Part shown: one piece after another, positions 8,611 through 17,639 of the stretch
Layout of the letters: each line of letters starts with the position of its first letter
Position numbering within the stretch: position 1 is the stretch's first letter
Origin: Taklimakanibacter lacteus
GTDB taxonomy: Bacteria > Pseudomonadota > Alphaproteobacteria > Rhizobiales > Aestuariivirgaceae
DNA length: 64,000 nucleotides
NCBI GenBank assembly: GCA_003576695.1
Contig: QOZQ01000002.1
Coordinates: forward strand, 1 to 64,000
Direction: 5' to 3'
The notes under the pieces: generated by a model
The model's input: only the letters and a program-made list of their open reading frames with translations
The model's database searches: none
What the model was told of the DNA's origin: nothing
Program-made: the position numbers and the translations under genes

Positions 8611-9660
8611 CTATTTCCACCGGATCCGGTAGCGGGTGAACATCAGCGCCGTGACCATGGCGAGAAGGGCGGCCGCCACCATCACCTGCGCGATATAGCT
8701 CGGCACCTGCGCCTGCCGGCTCATCGCATCGGCGCCGACGAAGATGCCGGCGACGAAGATCGCCGCGGCGACGACGCCCAGGGGGTGCAGCAGCGCCAGC
8801 ATGGCGACGACGATGCCGGCATAGCCGAAGCCCGGCGACAGATCGAGGGTGAGATTGCCCTTGAGGCCCGCCACTTCCGAAAGACCGGCAAGCCCCGCAA
8901 GTCCGCCCGACAGCAGCGCCGTCTTCAGCATGATGCGGTCGACCTTCATGCCGGCGAAGCGCGCCGCGCGCGGATTGAAGCCCACCGCCTTCATCTCGTA
9001 GCCGAGCGCCATGCGCGCATTGATGATCCACACGGCGAAGGCGGCGATGAGCGCCAGGATGAAGCCCGCATGCAATCGCTTGCCCTGGATGAGCTTCGGC
9101 AATTGCGCCTCGGCGATGACTTTCTTGGTCTGCGGCCAGCCCAGTCCCATCGGATCCTTCAGCGGGCCTTCGAGCAGCAGGCTGACGAACAGCACGATGA
9201 TGAAATTGAGCAGCAGCGTCGTCACCACCTCATCGACGCCGAAGCGCACTTTGAGGAAGGCCGGGCCCAGCAGAGTGAGCGCGCCGGCGATCGCCGCGAC
9301 GATCATGAGGATGGGGATCAGCAGCGGCGCCGGCAGCGGCAGGAGGCCGGTGCCGAAGACGACGGTTGCCACCGCACCCATATAGAGCTGCGCCTCAGCC
9401 CCGATATTCCAGAGCTTGGCGCGGAAGGCGACCGCGGCGGCGAGCCCGGTGAAGATGAGCGGTGTCGCGCGCGTCAGCGTTTCGAACAAGGCGAATTGCG
9501 AGCCGGCGGCGCCCTTGAGCACAAGGGTGAAGACCGAGAAGGGATTGGCGCCGCTGAAGCTCACCAGGATTCCGGCGAAGACGAACACCGCGAGGATCGC
9601 CAGCGTGGGATAGGCCAATGTCAAGGCGAGCGAGGGCGCTTCGCGGGGCTCAAGCCGCAT
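8611..9660 (-). CDS. BMP-type ABC importer permease (first subunit)
   Basis: A 349-aa permease paralogous to its neighbour, with an LTRATPLIFTGLAAAVAFR segment, the WNIGAEAQLYMG motif and a KAVGFNPRAARFAG loop that contacts the ATPase. The ATG at 9660 was preferred because GGGAGAGG lies just upstream; an in-frame ATG at 9684 would lengthen it by eight residues. Either start overlaps the end of the ATPase gene (11 or 35 bp), implying coupled translation. Works with the 7669-8610 permease as a heterodimer. Confidence 0.87.
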   Translation of the reverse strand: MRLEPREAPSLALTLAYPTLAILAVFVFAGILVSFSGANPFSVFTLVLKGAAGSQFALFETLTRATPLIFTGLAAAVAFRAKLWNIGAEAQLYMGAVATVVFGTGLLPLPAPLLIPILMIVAAIAGALTLLGPAFLKVRFGVDEVVTTLLLNFIIVLFVSLLLEGPLKDPMGLGWPQTKKVIAEAQLPKLIQGKRLHAGFILALIAAFAVWIINARMALGYEMKAVGFNPRAARFAGMKVDRIMLKTALLSGGLAGLAGLSEVAGLKGNLTLDLSPGFGYAGIVVAMLALLHPLGVVAAAIFVAGIFVGADAMSRQAQVPSYIAQVMVAAALLAMVTALMFTRYRIRWK

Positions 9661-11167
9661 GGGCCTCTCCCTCGCCGAAGCCATGGCCCGCCATCTTGAG
9701 CCCGAGCTCCTTGATCGTCACGGCCTTGCGCGGCTCGGGCGCCGAGATGCGGCCGCGATAGATGACGGCGATCCTGTCCGCCAGCGCCAGGATCTCGTCG
9801 AGATCATCGGAGATGAGCAGCACCGAGGCTTGGGCCTTGCGCGCCGCGAGAAGCCGCTGATGCACATAGGTGACGGCGCCGATATCGAGGCCGCGCGCCG
9901 GCTGGCAGGCCAGGATGAAACGCGGATCGAGCGACAGAGTGCGCCCGAGGATCAGCTTCTGCATATTGCCGCCCGACAGCAGCCGCACGCGGGCCTGGGG
10001 CGACGGGCATTTCACCTCGAACCGCTTGATGATGGCCTTCGCGAATTCATGCGCCTTGCCCCAGTCGAGGAAGCCGTGCCGGTTGAGGCTCGGATCGCGG
10101 TAAAGCTCGGCGATCACATTCTCGGTCACCGACATGTCGGCGATGAGGCCTTCGGCATGGCGGTCTTCCGGGATGCGGGCGATGCGCTCAATCGTCATGC
10201 GATCGGGCGTCCAGTTGCCTGCATCCTGGCCGAAGATGTGCAAGGACCCGCTCGCCTGCCGGCTGAGGCCGCTGAGCAGATTGGCGAGCGCCGTCTGGCC
10301 GTTGCCCGACACGCCGGCCAGCCCCATGATCTCGCCGCCATGGAGCGTGAGGGAGGCCTGGTCGAGACCGTCGGATGTCGTGACGGATCTGATCTCGATA
10401 TGGACCTCGCCGCAGGGCTGCGGCTCGACCTTGGGTTCGGCGATGGGCCGCCCGACCATCAATTCGGCGAGCTCCTGGCGGTTCGTCTCCCGGGTCTTGC
10501 GCTCGGCGACGAGCTTGCCCGCGCGCAGCACCAGGATGCGGTCGCTGACACTCAGCACTTCATTGAGCTTGTGCGAGATGAAGATGATGGAGAGGCCCTG
10601 CGCCGTCAGCTTCTTCAGCGTCGCAAACAGGCTCTGGCTTTCCTGCGGCGTCAGCACCGCGGTCGGCTCATCGAGGATGAGGATACGAGCTTCGCGATAG
10701 AGCGCTTTCAGGATCTCGACGCGCTGCCTTTCGCCGACTGAAAGCGCGGCCACGGTTCTGTCGGGCTCGATGGCGAGGCCAAAATCCTGCGCCAGCCGGG
10801 TGAGGCGCTGGCGGGCTTGCGCCTTTCGCGCGGCGGGCCGCCACAGCTTCTCGGTGCCGAGCATGATATTGTCGAGCACGGTCAGATTGTCGGCGAGGGT
10901 GAAATGCTGATGCACCATGCCGACACCGGCCGCGATTGCCGCATGAGGCTGGCCTGCCGGCAAGGGCTTGCCGAACACGCTGATCGATCCGTCATCGGCG
11001 ACATAGTGGCCGAACAGGATATTCATCAGCGTCGTCTTGCCGGCGCCATTCTCACCGAGCAGCGCCACGATCTCGCCGCGCCCGACCGCGAAGGAGATCG
11101 CGTCATTGGCGAGAAGCGCTCCGAAGCGCTTGGAGATGCGATCGAGATGGAGGACGGTGTCGGTCAT
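9650..11167 (-). CDS. BMP-type ABC importer ATPase, two nucleotide-binding domains
   Basis: A 505-aa double ATPase. Domain one has Walker A GENGAGKTT near residue 38, signature LSVGERQRVEIL and Walker B ILILDEPTAVL. Domain two has a degenerate P-loop (GVSGNGQTA), signature LSGGNMQKLILG and FILACQPARGLD in place of a classical Walker B, as usual for this family where one site is catalytically weak. It energises the two downstream permeases. It is separated from its binding-protein gene (start side) by a 224-bp gap full of palindromic repeats. Confidence 0.9.
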   Translation of the reverse strand: MTDTVLHLDRISKRFGALLANDAISFAVGRGEIVALLGENGAGKTTLMNILFGHYVADDGSISVFGKPLPAGQPHAAIAAGVGMVHQHFTLADNLTVLDNIMLGTEKLWRPAARKAQARQRLTRLAQDFGLAIEPDRTVAALSVGERQRVEILKALYREARILILDEPTAVLTPQESQSLFATLKKLTAQGLSIIFISHKLNEVLSVSDRILVLRAGKLVAERKTRETNRQELAELMVGRPIAEPKVEPQPCGEVHIEIRSVTTSDGLDQASLTLHGGEIMGLAGVSGNGQTALANLLSGLSRQASGSLHIFGQDAGNWTPDRMTIERIARIPEDRHAEGLIADMSVTENVIAELYRDPSLNRHGFLDWGKAHEFAKAIIKRFEVKCPSPQARVRLLSGGNMQKLILGRTLSLDPRFILACQPARGLDIGAVTYVHQRLLAARKAQASVLLISDDLDEILALADRIAVIYRGRISAPEPRKAVTIKELGLKMAGHGFGEGEAHAA

Positions 11168-11170
11168 GAC

Positions 11171-11385
11171 TTACCCTCGCCCCGCTTCAGCGGGGAGAGG
11201 GAAGGGGCCCGCTGCGCAGCAGCGGGAAGGGTGAGGGGCATCGTGCATTGAAAGACTCCCTCACCCACATTCCGCTCATCCACCTTGGTCGTGTAATCGA
11301 GCGCACTTCCCAATAGGCCCCTCACCCTCCCATTGCTCTCGCAATGGGGCCCTCCCTCTCCCCGCTGAAGCGGGGAGAGGGCAGT
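11171..11385. repeat. Inverted pair of REP-like palindromes (CTCGCCCCGCTTCAG family)
   Basis: Two copies in opposite orientation, about 11171-11240 and 11320-11385, each with a CCCCGCTTCAGCGGGG stem and a second stem (CCCGCTGC-GCAGCAGCGGG or CCATTGC...GCAATGG). They fill the gap between the binding-protein gene and the ATPase gene of the same operon. Same family at 31799-31951 and 47371-47440. Confidence 0.8.
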
Positions 11386-11391
11386 TTGGCA

Positions 11392-12402
11392 TCACGATGA
11401 TTTCGGTTCCGAATCGTCGATCGTGACGGTGAAGGCGCCGGATTTGATCTCGCCCTCGCGCGCCTTCACCTTGGCGGCGACATCGGCCGGCACCTTGCCT
11501 TCGAAGGTGCCGAGCGGCGACAGGCTGCAGCCGCCGGCCTTCATGAAGGAATATTGCCCATAGTCGTCGGCCTTGAAGGCCTTTTCGGAGATCGCCTTGA
11601 TCGCCGCATCGAGGGTCGGCTCGAAATGCCACAGCGCCGAGGCGACGACGGTGTCGGGATAATCCGCCTGCGTGTCGATCACATTGCCGATCGCCAGAAC
11701 TTTACGCTCCTTGGCCGCGTCCGACACGCCGAAGCGCTCGGCATAGAGAAGGTCGGCGCCGGCATCGATCTGCGCGAAGGCCGTCTCCTTGGCTTTCGGC
11801 GGATCGAACCACGAGCCGATGAAGGCGACCTGGAACTTGGCGTCGGGCTTCGTCTCCTTCACCCCGGCCATGAAGGCATGCATCAGCCGGTTGACTTCCG
11901 GGATCGGATAGCCGCCCACCATGCCGATATTGCCTTTTTGCGTCATGGCGCCGGCGATCATGCCGGTGAGATAGGACGCGTCCTGGATGTAATTGTCGAA
12001 CACCGCGAAATTGGGATTGGCGGCGGCATCGGGCTTGAAGCTGGAGCCGATCAGGAAGGCGCGGTCGGGATAATCCTTGGCGACGGCGCGCGCCGCATCT
12101 TCGACCGCGAAGGCCTCGCCCACGATCAGCTGGTGGCCCGCCTCGCAATATTCGCGCATCACCCGCTCATAGTCGGTATTGGCGACCTTTTCGGAGAAGG
12201 TGTATTCGATGTCGCCGCGCTCCTTGGCGGCAAGGGCCGCCTTGTGGATGCGGCTCACCCATTGCTGCTCGACCGGCACCGTATAGATGGCGGCGGTCTT
12301 GATGACGTCCTTGGCGCTGGCGGCGCCGTGAAACGAGCCGATGAGCGGCAACGAAGCTGCCGCTCCGGTGAGCCTCAAGACTTGTCGGCGTGACAGATGC
12401 AT
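11392..12402 (-). CDS. BMP-family ABC substrate-binding protein
   Basis: A 336-aa periplasmic binding protein. The N-terminus MHLSRRQVLRLTGAAASL with SRRQVL looks like a twin-arginine-type signal, cleaved near ASA-KD (residue 30). The mature part has the basic membrane protein layout: KTAAIYTVPVEQQWVSRIH, GEAFAVEDAA, the FLIGSS segment and MVGGYPIPEVNRLM. Members bind purine nucleosides or, in some relatives, autoinducer-like or vitamin ligands. RBS GGAGGAGGG precedes the ATG at 12402. First gene of the importer operon, divergent from glucokinase with 131 bp between. Confidence 0.88.
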   Translation of the reverse strand: MHLSRRQVLRLTGAAASLPLIGSFHGAASAKDVIKTAAIYTVPVEQQWVSRIHKAALAAKERGDIEYTFSEKVANTDYERVMREYCEAGHQLIVGEAFAVEDAARAVAKDYPDRAFLIGSSFKPDAAANPNFAVFDNYIQDASYLTGMIAGAMTQKGNIGMVGGYPIPEVNRLMHAFMAGVKETKPDAKFQVAFIGSWFDPPKAKETAFAQIDAGADLLYAERFGVSDAAKERKVLAIGNVIDTQADYPDTVVASALWHFEPTLDAAIKAISEKAFKADDYGQYSFMKAGGCSLSPLGTFEGKVPADVAAKVKAREGEIKSGAFTVTIDDSEPKSS

Positions 12403-12533
12403 GATTTCCCTCCTCCGCTATGGTTTTTACCAGTTGATCAAAGCGCTCTGGCGCTGTCAATTGGGCCACTGACATTGTACGCGGCAAATTATCGTTATAT
12501 GGCTGCGGTTATTGCGGGGATGGAACGGGTGGA

Positions 12534-13484
12534 ATGACGAAGCTCAGCCTGGTGGGCGATATCGGGGGAACCAATTCGCGCTTCGGCCTGGTGGCGGAAG
12601 GCGCGATGGCGGTCACCCGCATCGAGAAACTGAAGAATGACGATTATGCCTCGCTCGAAGATGTTGCCGCGGCCTATCTCAGAAGCCAGAGCATTTCAGA
12701 TCTCGAGGCAGCGGCCATCGATGTCGCGGGCCCCGTCACCGGAGAGGAATTCCCGCTCACCAACCGCGACTGGATCGTGAGCCGCACGAAACTCAAGGCG
12801 GCGCTCCACTGCCAGCGGCTTGTCATCCTGAATGATTTCGAAGCGCTGGCCCTGTCGCTGCCGCATCTGGGCAGGGATGATCTCGTCCAGATCGGCGGGA
12901 CCGAGCCTGCCAAGCCCAGCGTCAAGCTGGTGCTGGGGCCGGGCACCGGGCTTGGCATGGCGGCGCTGGCGCCTTTGCCGAGGGGCGGCTGGCTGGCGCT
13001 GCCGGGCGAGCTCGGCCATGTCAATTTGCCGGTGGTCACCCGTGAGGAATTCGACCTCCGGGAAGCGATGACCGCGCCCGGCACCGTCTTCGAATCGGAA
13101 TTCGCCGTCACCGGCGGCGGGCTTCATCTGATCTACATCACGCTGGCGCGGCTGGCCGGCCGCGCGCCTTTGCTCACGACGCCCGAGGCCATTCTCCAGG
13201 CCGCCCTTGCCGGGACCGATGCCGATGCGGTGAAGACGCTCGATCATTTCATCATCTGGCTGGGCCGCCTTGCCGGTGACGCCGCAATGATGATGCAGGC
13301 CCATGGCGGGGTCTATCTGGCGGGCGGCATCGCGCCCTCGATCGTGAGCGAGTTGCGCAAAGGTCCGTTCCGCCGTGTCTTCGAGGAGAAAGGCCGCCTC
13401 GATCTCAATTCCGTGCCGCTTTATGTGATCGTCGACGACTATCCCGCCTTCAAGGGCTGCGCCGCCGCTCTCCAGCACATCTGA
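12534..13484 (+). CDS. glk: Glucokinase
   Basis: A 316-aa ROK-unrelated bacterial glucokinase (Glk family) phosphorylating glucose with ATP in the cytoplasm. Signature elements are the phosphate loop VGDIGGTNSRFGL at residues 7-19, DVAGPV, the sugar-binding LTNRDW and VILNDFEALA (catalytic Asp), GPGTGLG, and the ELGH motif. Length matches the E. coli enzyme closely. It is monocistronic, divergent from the BMP transporter, and followed by a large hairpin before the lacI-type gene. Confidence 0.9.
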   Translation: MTKLSLVGDIGGTNSRFGLVAEGAMAVTRIEKLKNDDYASLEDVAAAYLRSQSISDLEAAAIDVAGPVTGEEFPLTNRDWIVSRTKLKAALHCQRLVILNDFEALALSLPHLGRDDLVQIGGTEPAKPSVKLVLGPGTGLGMAALAPLPRGGWLALPGELGHVNLPVVTREEFDLREAMTAPGTVFESEFAVTGGGLHLIYITLARLAGRAPLLTTPEAILQAALAGTDADAVKTLDHFIIWLGRLAGDAAMMMQAHGGVYLAGGIAPSIVSELRKGPFRRVFEEKGRLDLNSVPLYVIVDDYPAFKGCAAALQHI

Positions 13485-13518
13485 TAGGCGTACATCAAAA
13501 ATTGACAAGATCGCCGCT

Positions 13519-13574
13519 ATCGATCACGATGTCTCTGGATTTGGACAAATCCAGAGGACATGAACGTGATCGAT
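13519..13574. repeat. Large double-armed palindrome downstream of glk
   Basis: Outer arms ATCGATCACG / CGTGATCGAT (10 bp perfect) enclose inner arms CTCTGGATTT / AAATCCAGAG (10 bp perfect) around a GGAC loop. No T-tract follows, so it is not a classical terminator. It sits 34 bp after the glk stop and just before another palindrome. Confidence 0.75.
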
Positions 13575-13585
13575 CATATTAAGTG

Positions 13586-13635
13586 GAGCGGGATTCAGGC
13601 GGAAAACCGGCCTCCACTTTTCCGCATCCCGCTCT
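13586..13635. repeat. Palindromic element (GGAAAACCGG / CCACTTTTCC type)
   Basis: GAGCGGGA ... TCCCGCTC outer arms with inner GCGGAAAA / TTTTCCGC arms. It belongs to the same family as 1314-1358 and 34094-34142. Located directly upstream of the LacI-type gene, ending 17 bp before its start codon. Confidence 0.7.
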
Positions 13636-13652
13636 AGGTCAAGTGCAGGTCG

Positions 13653-14678
13653 ATGGGAAAAATCACGATCCTCGATGTCGCCCACTCGGCGGGCGTCAGC
13701 GTCGCCACCGTCGACCGCGTGCTCAACCGCCGCACCGGCGTGCGCAAGGTGACGGTGGAGCGCGTCGAGGCCGCCATCCGCCAGCTCAATTACCAGCCTG
13801 ACCGGCTCGCCGCCCGCCTCGCCCGCTCGCGCGATTATCATTTCTGCTTCGTGCTGCCGACCGGCAACAACACCTTCATGGTGTCGCTGGGCGAGGAGGT
13901 GCAGGCTGCCGCCGAGCGCATGGCGCCGGAGCGCGTGGTGATCGACACGCGCCTCACCGATGTGTTCGACGGCAATGCGCTGGCTCAGACCCTCGACCAG
14001 ATCGGCGATATCTATGACGGCGTTGCGGTCGTCGCCCTCGATCATCCGAGCGTGCGCGAGGCGATCAGCGGCTTGACCGCGCGCGGCGTCACCGTGGTGA
14101 CGCTCGTCTCCGACGTGCCGGGCTCGAAGCGCGTGCATTATGCCGGCATCGACAACACCTCCGCCGGACGCACTGCCGCGAGCCTCATGGGCAAGTTCTT
14201 AGGGAGCCGCAAGGGCGAGGTCGGCCTGATCGCGGGCTCGCTCGCCTTGCGCGATCACATCGAGCGCCAGTTCGGCTTCGAGCAGATCGTGACCCATGAA
14301 TATCCGCATCTTGCGATCCTGCCGGTGCGCGAAGGCCGCGACGACTGGCAGCGTGTCGAGGAAGTGACGACCCAGCTCCTGAAGGAGCATCCGCATCTCA
14401 TCGGCCTCTACAATGCCGGCGGCGGCACCCGCGGCATCATTGCGGCGCTCGAGAAAGCCCGGCGCGACCGCGACATCGTCTTCATCGCCCATGAGCTCAC
14501 CGATCACGCGCGCAAGGCGTTGATCAGGGGCACGGTCGATGCGATCATCAATCAGGATGCCGGCCACGAGGTGCGCAGCGCAGTGCGCGTCCTCCTCGCC
14601 AAGGCCGACAATGCGCCTCTGGTCGAGGCGCAGGAGCGCATCCGCATCGACATCTTCCTGCGCGACAACCTTCCGTGA
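13653..14678 (+). CDS. LacI-family transcriptional regulator
   Basis: A 341-aa repressor with the LacI helix-turn-helix ITILDVAHSAGVSVATVDRVLN at residues 4-25, the hinge region up to about 60, and a periplasmic-binding-protein-like effector domain. It is the XylR/RbsR-like type with FVLPTGNNTFM opening the sensor domain and several sugar-contact-type segments (VVALDHPSVREAI, YNAGGGTRG). It is the first gene before xylB (stop 14678, next start 14689) and probably controls the xylose isomerase operon or the wider sugar cluster. Confidence 0.87.
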   Translation: MGKITILDVAHSAGVSVATVDRVLNRRTGVRKVTVERVEAAIRQLNYQPDRLAARLARSRDYHFCFVLPTGNNTFMVSLGEEVQAAAERMAPERVVIDTRLTDVFDGNALAQTLDQIGDIYDGVAVVALDHPSVREAISGLTARGVTVVTLVSDVPGSKRVHYAGIDNTSAGRTAASLMGKFLGSRKGEVGLIAGSLALRDHIERQFGFEQIVTHEYPHLAILPVREGRDDWQRVEEVTTQLLKEHPHLIGLYNAGGGTRGIIAALEKARRDRDIVFIAHELTDHARKALIRGTVDAIINQDAGHEVRSAVRVLLAKADNAPLVEAQERIRIDIFLRDNLP

Positions 14679-14688
14679 GCTAGCACCC

Positions 14689-16140
14689 ATGTATCTCGGC
14701 CTCGATATCGGCACTTCCGGCGTCAAAGCGATCCTCATCGACGGGCGCCAGCGCATCATTGCCAGCGCCACCTCGCCACTCAAGGTATCGCGCCCCAGGC
14801 CAGGCTGGTCGGAACAGGCGCCGGACGACTGGTGGAAGGCCTGCACCGCGGCGGTCAAGGCCATTGCGAAACAGAAGCCCAAGGCGATTGCTGCGGTCGA
14901 GGGCATCGGTCTTTCCGGCCAGCAGCACGGCGCCACCTTGCTCGACAAGGCGGACAAGGTGTTGCGCCCGGCAATCCTGTGGAACGATGCGCGTTCCTTC
15001 GCCGAATGCCATGACATCGAGGCGCGTGAGCCGCGGGCGCGAAAAATCGCCGGCAATATTCCCTTGGCCGGCTTCACCGCCCCCAAGCTCGTCTGGGTGA
15101 AGAAGCACGAGCCGCGCGTCTTCGAGAAAGTGGCGAAGGTGCTGCTGCCCAAGGATTATGTGCGCCTGCGCATGACGGGCGAGCACGCCTCCGACATGTC
15201 CGATTCCTCGGGCACCTTCTGGCTCGATATCGCCAGGCGCGCCTGGTCGGATGAGCTTCTCGCCGCCACCGACGTGTCGCGCGACCAGATGCCGAAGCTC
15301 TATGAAGGCACCGAGGCGACCGGCCGGTTGACACCGCAAGTGGCGAAAGCCTGGGGCATGCCGAAGCGCCCGGTGGTCGCGGGCGGCGGCGGCGACAATC
15401 CGGCATCGGCCTGCGGCATCGGCGCGGTCACACCTGGCCAGGCCTTCGTGTCGCTCGGCACCTCGGGCGTGCTCTTCGTCTCCAATGAGCGCTTCATGCC
15501 CAATGCGGCGCGCGCCGTTCACGCCTTCTGTCATGCGGTGCCCGATGCCTGGCACCAGATGGGCGTCATCCTGTCGGCCACCGCGAGCCTCGAATGGCTG
15601 GCAGGTTTGCTCAGGACGCCGGCGCCGAAGCTCACCGCCGCCCTCGGCAAGTCGCTTTCAGGTCCCTCGCCCGCTTTGTTCCTGCCCTATCTCTCGGGCG
15701 AGCGCACCCCGGTCGCCGACGCCCAGATCCGCGGCCTTGCCATGGGAATCGGCCATGAGACGGATGCGAAGATCCTGACCCACGCGGTGCTCGACGGCGT
15801 TGCTTTCGCTTTCCGCGACAGCCTCGAAGCCTTGAAGGCGGCAGGCACCGACATGTCGCGCGTGATGGCGGTCGGCGGCGGCACGCGCTCGGAATTGTGG
15901 CTCAAGATCATCGCCACCGCGCTAGGTCTTCCGGTCGATGTGCCGGCCGATGGCGATTTCGGCGGCGCCTTCGGGGCGGCGCGGCTTGGCCTCATTGCGG
16001 CGACCGGCGCCGATTTCAGGAAGGTGTGCACGCCCCCGCGCATCGCCAGGACCATCAAGCCCGAAGCCCGCGCGCGTGACGCCTATGAGGCGGCCTATGG
16101 CCGCTATGTCAAAATCTATCCATCCATCCGGGAGATCTAG
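14689..16140 (+). CDS. xylB: Xylulokinase
   Basis: A 483-aa FGGY-family kinase phosphorylating D-xylulose to xylulose 5-phosphate. N-terminal ATPase motif MYLGLDIGTSGVKAIL, GLSGQQHGATLLD, LRPAILWNDAR, PGWSEQ, FTAPKLVWVKKHEP, LLPKDYVRLRMTGE and SDMSDSSGT all closely match E. coli XylB; the catalytic Asp lies in GGGGDNPASA. The ATG at 14689 gives the canonical start, 10 bp after the LacI-type gene. The stop TAG is directly followed by the xylA ATG. Confidence 0.92.
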   Translation: MYLGLDIGTSGVKAILIDGRQRIIASATSPLKVSRPRPGWSEQAPDDWWKACTAAVKAIAKQKPKAIAAVEGIGLSGQQHGATLLDKADKVLRPAILWNDARSFAECHDIEAREPRARKIAGNIPLAGFTAPKLVWVKKHEPRVFEKVAKVLLPKDYVRLRMTGEHASDMSDSSGTFWLDIARRAWSDELLAATDVSRDQMPKLYEGTEATGRLTPQVAKAWGMPKRPVVAGGGGDNPASACGIGAVTPGQAFVSLGTSGVLFVSNERFMPNAARAVHAFCHAVPDAWHQMGVILSATASLEWLAGLLRTPAPKLTAALGKSLSGPSPALFLPYLSGERTPVADAQIRGLAMGIGHETDAKILTHAVLDGVAFAFRDSLEALKAAGTDMSRVMAVGGGTRSELWLKIIATALGLPVDVPADGDFGGAFGAARLGLIAATGADFRKVCTPPRIARTIKPEARARDAYEAAYGRYVKIYPSIREI

Positions 16141-17451
16141 ATGCGTTTCTATTCCGTAAGTGAGCCGGTCAGATATGAAGGACCGGAGAGCAGCAACCCG
16201 CTGGCCTTCCGCTATTATGATCCCAAGCGCAAGATTCTCGGCAAGACCATGGCCGAGCATCTGCGCTTCGCGGTGTGCTACTGGCACACTTTGTGCTGGC
16301 CGGGCCTCGATCCCTTTGGCGGCGAGACCTTCCTCAGGCCCTGGCACCAGGCCGGCGACCAGATGGATCACGCGCGCCAGAAGGCCGATGTGATGTTCGA
16401 GACGCTGCGTCTGCTGAATGTTCCTTTCTTCGCCTTCCATGATCTCGACATCGCGCCGGAAGGTTCATCGCTGAAGGAATTCAACCGCAATGTCTCGGCC
16501 ATTGCGAACCATCTGCTCAAGAAGATGGACCAGACGGGCGTCAAGCTCCTGTGGGGCACCGCCAATATGTTCTCCAACCGCCGCTTCATGGCGGGGGCCG
16601 CCACCAATCCCGATCCCGATGTCTTTGCCTATTGCGCCGCCCAGGTTAAGCACTGTCTCGATGTCACGAAAGAACTGGGCGGTGAGAACTATGTCATGTG
16701 GGGCGGGCGCGAAGGCTATGAGACGCTGCTCAACACCGACCTGAAGCGCGAGCTTGCCCAGGCCGGGCGCTTCCTCAATCTCGTCGTCGACTACAAGCAC
16801 AAGATCGGCTTCAAGGGCCCTATCCTGATCGAGCCCAAGCCGCAGGAGCCGACCAAGCATCAGTATGACTACGATGTCGCGACCGTCTACAGCTTCCTCA
16901 AGGCCAATGGCCTCGAGAAGGAGGTGAAGGTCAATGTCGAGCAGAACCACGCGATCCTCGCCGGCCACACTTTCGAGCATGAGATCGCGCTCGCTTCGGC
17001 GCTCGGCATTTTCGGCTCGATCGACCTCAACCGCGGCGATAACCAGGTTGGCTGGGACACCGATCAGTTCGCCATGAACGTGCCGGAGCTGGCGCTCGCC
17101 CTCTATGAGATCATCAAGGCCGGCGGCTTCACCACCGGCGGCATGAATTTCGACGCCAAGATCAGGCGCCAGTCGCTCGATCCCGATGACCTCCTCCATG
17201 CCCATGTGGGCTCGATGGATGCCTGCGCCCGCGCTTTGATCATGGCGGCGAAGATGGTCGAGGATGGCCGTCTCAAGGCCGAAGTCGACAAGCGCTATGC
17301 CAAATGGAACGAGCCGAAGAACCAGGCGATGCTTGCCGGCAAGGAAAGCCTCGCCGATATTGCCGGCCGCGTGCTGAAGGACGGCATCGAGCCCAAGCCC
17401 GTCTCCGGAAGACAGGAATATCTCGAAAATCTGGTGAACTCTTATCTCTAG
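16141..17451 (+). CDS. xylA: Xylose isomerase
   Basis: A 436-aa class II xylose isomerase converting D-xylose to D-xylulose. Metal and catalytic residues are all present: [10 protein letters not shown] (His and Asp), [15 protein letters not shown] (Glu, Lys), VEQNHA (Glu, His), SIDLNRGD (Asp), GWDTDQF (two Asp) and NFDAKIRR (Asp). Its ATG immediately follows the xylB stop with no gap. Together with xylB it gives the isomerase route for xylose. Confidence 0.94.
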   Translation: MRFYSVSEPVRYEGPESSNPLAFRYYDPKRKILGKTMAEHLRFAVCYWHTLCWPGLDPFGGETFLRPWHQAGDQMDHARQKADVMFETLRLLNVPFFAFHDLDIAPEGSSLKEFNRNVSAIANHLLKKMDQTGVKLLWGTANMFSNRRFMAGAATNPDPDVFAYCAAQVKHCLDVTKELGGENYVMWGGREGYETLLNTDLKRELAQAGRFLNLVVDYKHKIGFKGPILIEPKPQEPTKHQYDYDVATVYSFLKANGLEKEVKVNVEQNHAILAGHTFEHEIALASALGIFGSIDLNRGDNQVGWDTDQFAMNVPELALALYEIIKAGGFTTGGMNFDAKIRRQSLDPDDLLHAHVGSMDACARALIMAAKMVEDGRLKAEVDKRYAKWNEPKNQAMLAGKESLADIAGRVLKDGIEPKPVSGRQEYLENLVNSYL

Positions 17452-17471
17452 GGTATGATGCTTACCCAACT

Positions 17472-17565
17472 CGTCATGGCCGCCCTCGAGGCGGCCATCC
17501 AGCCCCTCCATGCAATGGCTGTATGGCGTCGAATCTGGATGGCCGGGTCAAGCCCGGCCATGACG
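17472..17565. repeat. Palindromic repeat (CGTCATGGCCG family)
   Basis: CGTCATGGCCGCC at one end pairs with the GGCCATGACG end; internal GATGGCCGGG-TCAAGCCCGGCC stem. A second copy, overlapping the aminotransferase 3' end, is at 25520-25583. Confidence 0.75.
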
Positions 17566-17639
17566 AAAGGGAGAGGGTTTCACTCGCTTGCGGCTCATAA
17601 GTAGCGGATCAATTGAACGAATAATCTAGGGAGGAGTTT

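Noticed and set aside
8329-9699. Long plus-strand frame, rich in Arg, Glu, Asp and His, opposite the BMP permeases
   Set aside because: Composition is that of a shadow of hydrophobic codons; the reverse strand encodes well-defined permeases.
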